A DNA stretch of 64,000 nucleotides from Rothia nasimurium. Lineage in GTDB: Bacteria > Actinomycetota > Actinomycetes > Actinomycetales > Micrococcaceae. Shown in pieces: positions 62,004-64,000 of this stretch. The stretch spans positions 1 through 64,000 of the forward strand of contig NZ_CAKMSR010000005.1 of assembly GCF_928381705.1 (NCBI RefSeq), in the 5' to 3' direction. Below the pieces are notes generated by a model, which saw only the letters and a list, made by a program, of their open reading frames with translations, did not search any database and was not told the DNA's origin. The position numbers and the translations under genes are program-made. Numbering within the stretch: the first letter of the stretch is position 1; each line of letters opens with the position of its first letter.

Positions 62004-63175
62004 GATGAAGCAAAGACCATGTTCGGACTGAGAATGTTCTGGCAGGCTGAAAGGATTGTTTGCATCTTTGCCTCAGTTTCTGCCAGTTCTAGGTCTGGTT
62101 CAGAACCCTGCACGATTCCAGCTCCAGCCCACAGATCAATCGTCGATCCGTAGATATGAGCTGACCGTAGGATCAAGGACCAGCGCCCCTGACCTGCTCC
62201 GTCCATCCAGCCCACGAGCCCTGCAAAGTACTGACGGGGTGTTCGTTCAAGACGGGTTATGTGGGGGAGGGCAATGGCAGCGGGAGTACCACCCACAGCT
62301 GGGGTGGGGTGTATCTGTAAAGCCAGCTGCAAAGGATTGTAGGCAGCAGGTACCTGGGCACTCATCGGCGTTCCCAGATGATACATAGAATCTGTTTCAG
62401 TGATTTCTGGTGGGCAGATAGCTCCAAGACGAACCCCCGGCATGTTCTGGAGCTGCTGGCGGATATGCTCAACCACGAAAGAATGCTCGTAGAGATCTTT
62501 GGAGGAATTGAGGAGAACCTGCTGGGCTTCTTTGAGAGTTGAGCAGGTTTGTTTGTGCCGGGATCCAGCCAGCGGGTGAGTGTAAAAATGGTGGTCACGA
62601 ACATCTGCAACGACTTCGGGGCTAGCGCCTACCCACTGCTGCTGATCTGCGGTTCTTAGGCAGAATGTATCAGCTCGGGGGTTAGCCCGGTGAAGGGCAC
62701 CGGCTAAATCTATCCCCTGTAGGGGTTGGTTTTCGGCTACCGTATACCGTTTATACCTTCCCAGAACAATTTTGTGCAGTTCACCCTGCTTCAGGATAGT
62801 GAGGGCTCTTTCAACAGCTGACAGGTAGTGGCGCTCTTCTGCCTGGTTGAAGGAAATATCTGCTCTTAACCTGGAAGCCGCAGACGCTTGAGGTTCTTCC
62901 CCTGGGCTAAAAAGTGTGCCCTTACCTACCAAGCCCGCGGGATCTTGAGCTTGAGGCTTGGGGGCTGCAAGCAGGTAGGCGGGTTCTTGGGGGTTGAAGG
63001 GGATGATTCCACAGACCACTTTGTCTTTGGCAGGTTTTCCCTCGCTGGAGGTAAGGGCCTGCCGGATAAATTTTCTAGCCTGAGCGGATCGTACCGGATC
63101 TTGGCAAATAGTTGAGCTTCTTACTCGATAGAGTTTTTGCTGGGTGATGAAATCAAAAGTCGCTGTATGGTTCAT
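61994..63175 (-). CDS. entC: Isochorismate synthase
   Basis: A 393-residue chorismate-using enzyme giving isochorismate for 2,3-dihydroxybenzoate. It has LHKIVLGRYKRY in the middle, HPTPAVGGTPAA, LVGWMDGAGQGRWSLILR and the closing AGAGIVQGSEPDLELAETEAK motif with the Mg-binding Glu residues. EntC/DhbC is preferred over MenF because entA follows it in the operon. Overlaps entA by four bases (ATGA). Confidence 0.92.
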   Translation of the reverse strand: MNHTATFDFITQQKLYRVRSSTICQDPVRSAQARKFIRQALTSSEGKPAKDKVVCGIIPFNPQEPAYLLAAPKPQAQDPAGLVGKGTLFSPGEEPQASAASRLRADISFNQAEERHYLSAVERALTILKQGELHKIVLGRYKRYTVAENQPLQGIDLAGALHRANPRADTFCLRTADQQQWVGASPEVVADVRDHHFYTHPLAGSRHKQTCSTLKEAQQVLLNSSKDLYEHSFVVEHIRQQLQNMPGVRLGAICPPEITETDSMYHLGTPMSAQVPAAYNPLQLALQIHPTPAVGGTPAAIALPHITRLERTPRQYFAGLVGWMDGAGQGRWSLILRSAHIYGSTIDLWAGAGIVQGSEPDLELAETEAKMQTILSACQNILSPNMVFASSCP

Positions 63176-63966
63176 CGCTGGGTTGCCCCTCCATCGACGG
63201 TTAGCTCTGCCAGATTGATGTGCCTAGCCGCAGGAGACAGGAGAAAAGCAACAGGGTGGGCGATATCTGAAGGATCTGCGACCCGTCCAAGTGGAATTCC
63301 TGTTCTGTAGAGCTGAGGATTGCCGGCGATACTTTCAGCAGTTCGGTCTTCGCCGCCCCACATGGTGTGGACCATAGGGGTTAGGGTAGTGCCAGGGTTG
63401 ACGACGTTGGTCCGTACCCGCCACGGTGCAAGTTCTAAGCCGAGTGATGTGGTGAAATGAGCAGCAAAGGCCTTGGACGCCCCGTAGGCTGCCATGTGCG
63501 CCCGTGGCCCGTTAGCAGCGTTGGAGGCAACAGTGACAATGGAGCGGTCTACCCCTTCTGTTTCCTGGGCCTGATTCACCATAGCGCGTGCTACTGCTTG
63601 GTAGAGGTGGACCATGGCGGTGACATTGAGAGCTAACAGAGAATCGAATTCTCGCAAATCAAGTTCTAAGACCGGTCCATGGACAAGAACACCAGCTACA
63701 TGGGCCAGACCAATAAGGTCGTAATCTTGCGCTATAGCAGGAACGAAGGACCTCACCGCCTCGTGGTCGGTTAGGTCGAGAGCTACAGGGATTACTCGTG
63801 ATGGCCAGCTTTTGGTATATACCTGGGCTTTTTCGAGGTTTTGGGCTGTATCGCTGGCAATGAGGTGGCAGTGCGAGAAGTCGGGCAGCTGGAGTAACAG
63901 ATCGAGCAGGGCGGATCCGATTCCTCCTGCTGCGCCGGTGATGATGATTGCTTGTGGTTTGGTCAT
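63172..63966 (-). CDS. entA: 2,3-dihydro-2,3-dihydroxybenzoate dehydrogenase
   Basis: A 264-residue short-chain dehydrogenase. The NAD loop is TGAAGGIGSALL (residues ~11-22) and the active YGASK motif lies near residue 158, preceded by the catalytic Ser in TVASNAA. Family members are many, but its place between entC and a preceding gene of the same operon supports the siderophore role. Its ATG overlaps the stop of an upstream gene. Confidence 0.85.
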   Translation of the reverse strand: MTKPQAIIITGAAGGIGSALLDLLLQLPDFSHCHLIASDTAQNLEKAQVYTKSWPSRVIPVALDLTDHEAVRSFVPAIAQDYDLIGLAHVAGVLVHGPVLELDLREFDSLLALNVTAMVHLYQAVARAMVNQAQETEGVDRSIVTVASNAANGPRAHMAAYGASKAFAAHFTTSLGLELAPWRVRTNVVNPGTTLTPMVHTMWGGEDRTAESIAGNPQLYRTGIPLGRVADPSDIAHPVAFLLSPAARHINLAELTVDGGATQR

Positions 63967-64000
63967 GAAAGTTCTAGGAGCTGGTTGGTGGTCGTGACGT
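63963..64000 (-). CDS. 3' end of an upstream siderophore gene (partial)
   Basis: In the frame whose TGA overlaps the entA ATG (TCATGACC), the last codons read VTTTNQLLELS. The ATGA overlap is the same as at entA-entC. The short Leu-rich end could be the last helix of an aryl carrier protein (EntB-like) or of a ligase; too short to say. Confidence 0.45.
   Translation of the reverse strand, partial: VTTTNQLLELS

Overview
The window looks like the chromosome of a moderately GC-rich actinobacterium of the family Micrococcaceae, most likely a Rothia (close to R. mucilaginosa or R. nasimurium). This is an inference from the ribosomal, RNA polymerase and elongation factor sequences and from the combination of respiratory nitrate reduction, a sucrose PTS, a secreted subtilase and catecholate siderophore genes. 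There is no phage, IS element, CRISPR array, tRNA or rRNA gene in the window. I recognise 53 whole protein genes and one partial gene.

Layout. (1) 1-2584: an orphan ABC ATPase, then rplJ-rplL behind an L10 leader. (2) 2645-12478: a membrane EEP-family hydrolase, a sucrose-use group (GH32 hydrolase, EIIA, EIIBCA permease, LacI regulator), a GNAT acetyltransferase and a secreted subtilase with LGFP repeats. (3) 12616-30127: a near-complete molybdenum cofactor and nitrate respiration island. Leftward it reads moaA-moaD-mobA-moeA; rightward it reads modA-modB-moeA2, moaC-mog-moaE-moeZ, narGHJI and narK. (4) 30324-36230: a tandem glycine riboswitch in front of gcvP-gcvT, then L-serine dehydratase. 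(5) 36513-43960: rpoB-rpoC. (6) 44094-47246: aroE and a secreted neutral ceramidase, divergent. (7) 47698-52116: the str operon rpsL-rpsG-fusA-tuf. (8) 52253-55483: a giant multi-pass membrane protein. (9) 55976-61226: the S10 operon from rpsJ to rpsQ. (10) 61320-64000: the downstream end of a catecholate siderophore operon (entA, entC, PPTase), leftward, whose start lies beyond the window.

How the parts work together. Sucrose is probably imported and phosphorylated by the EIIBCA permease, then cleaved in the cytoplasm by the GH32 enzyme. Both genes carry the same 20-bp LacI-type palindrome, so the nearby LacI protein is the obvious regulator. ModAB brings in molybdate. Moa, MoeZ, Mog, MoeA and MobA build and guanylylate the cofactor for NarG. 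NarGHI passes quinol electrons to nitrate and NarK exchanges nitrate and nitrite. No modC lies next to modAB: a second moeA occupies that position. The glycine riboswitch links glycine level to GcvP-GcvT, and SdaA drains serine to pyruvate. The siderophore genes make 2,3-dihydroxybenzoate and activate the carrier domains.

The less ordinary items are: the shared LacI operator pair; the missing modC; an octamer GCGGACGC seen about 21 times and sometimes paired in inverted form inside hairpins; several genes with TANNNT-N6/7-ATG starts that look leaderless; the ceramidase carrying the GDVSPN amidase motif; and the 1076-residue membrane protein between tuf and rpsJ.
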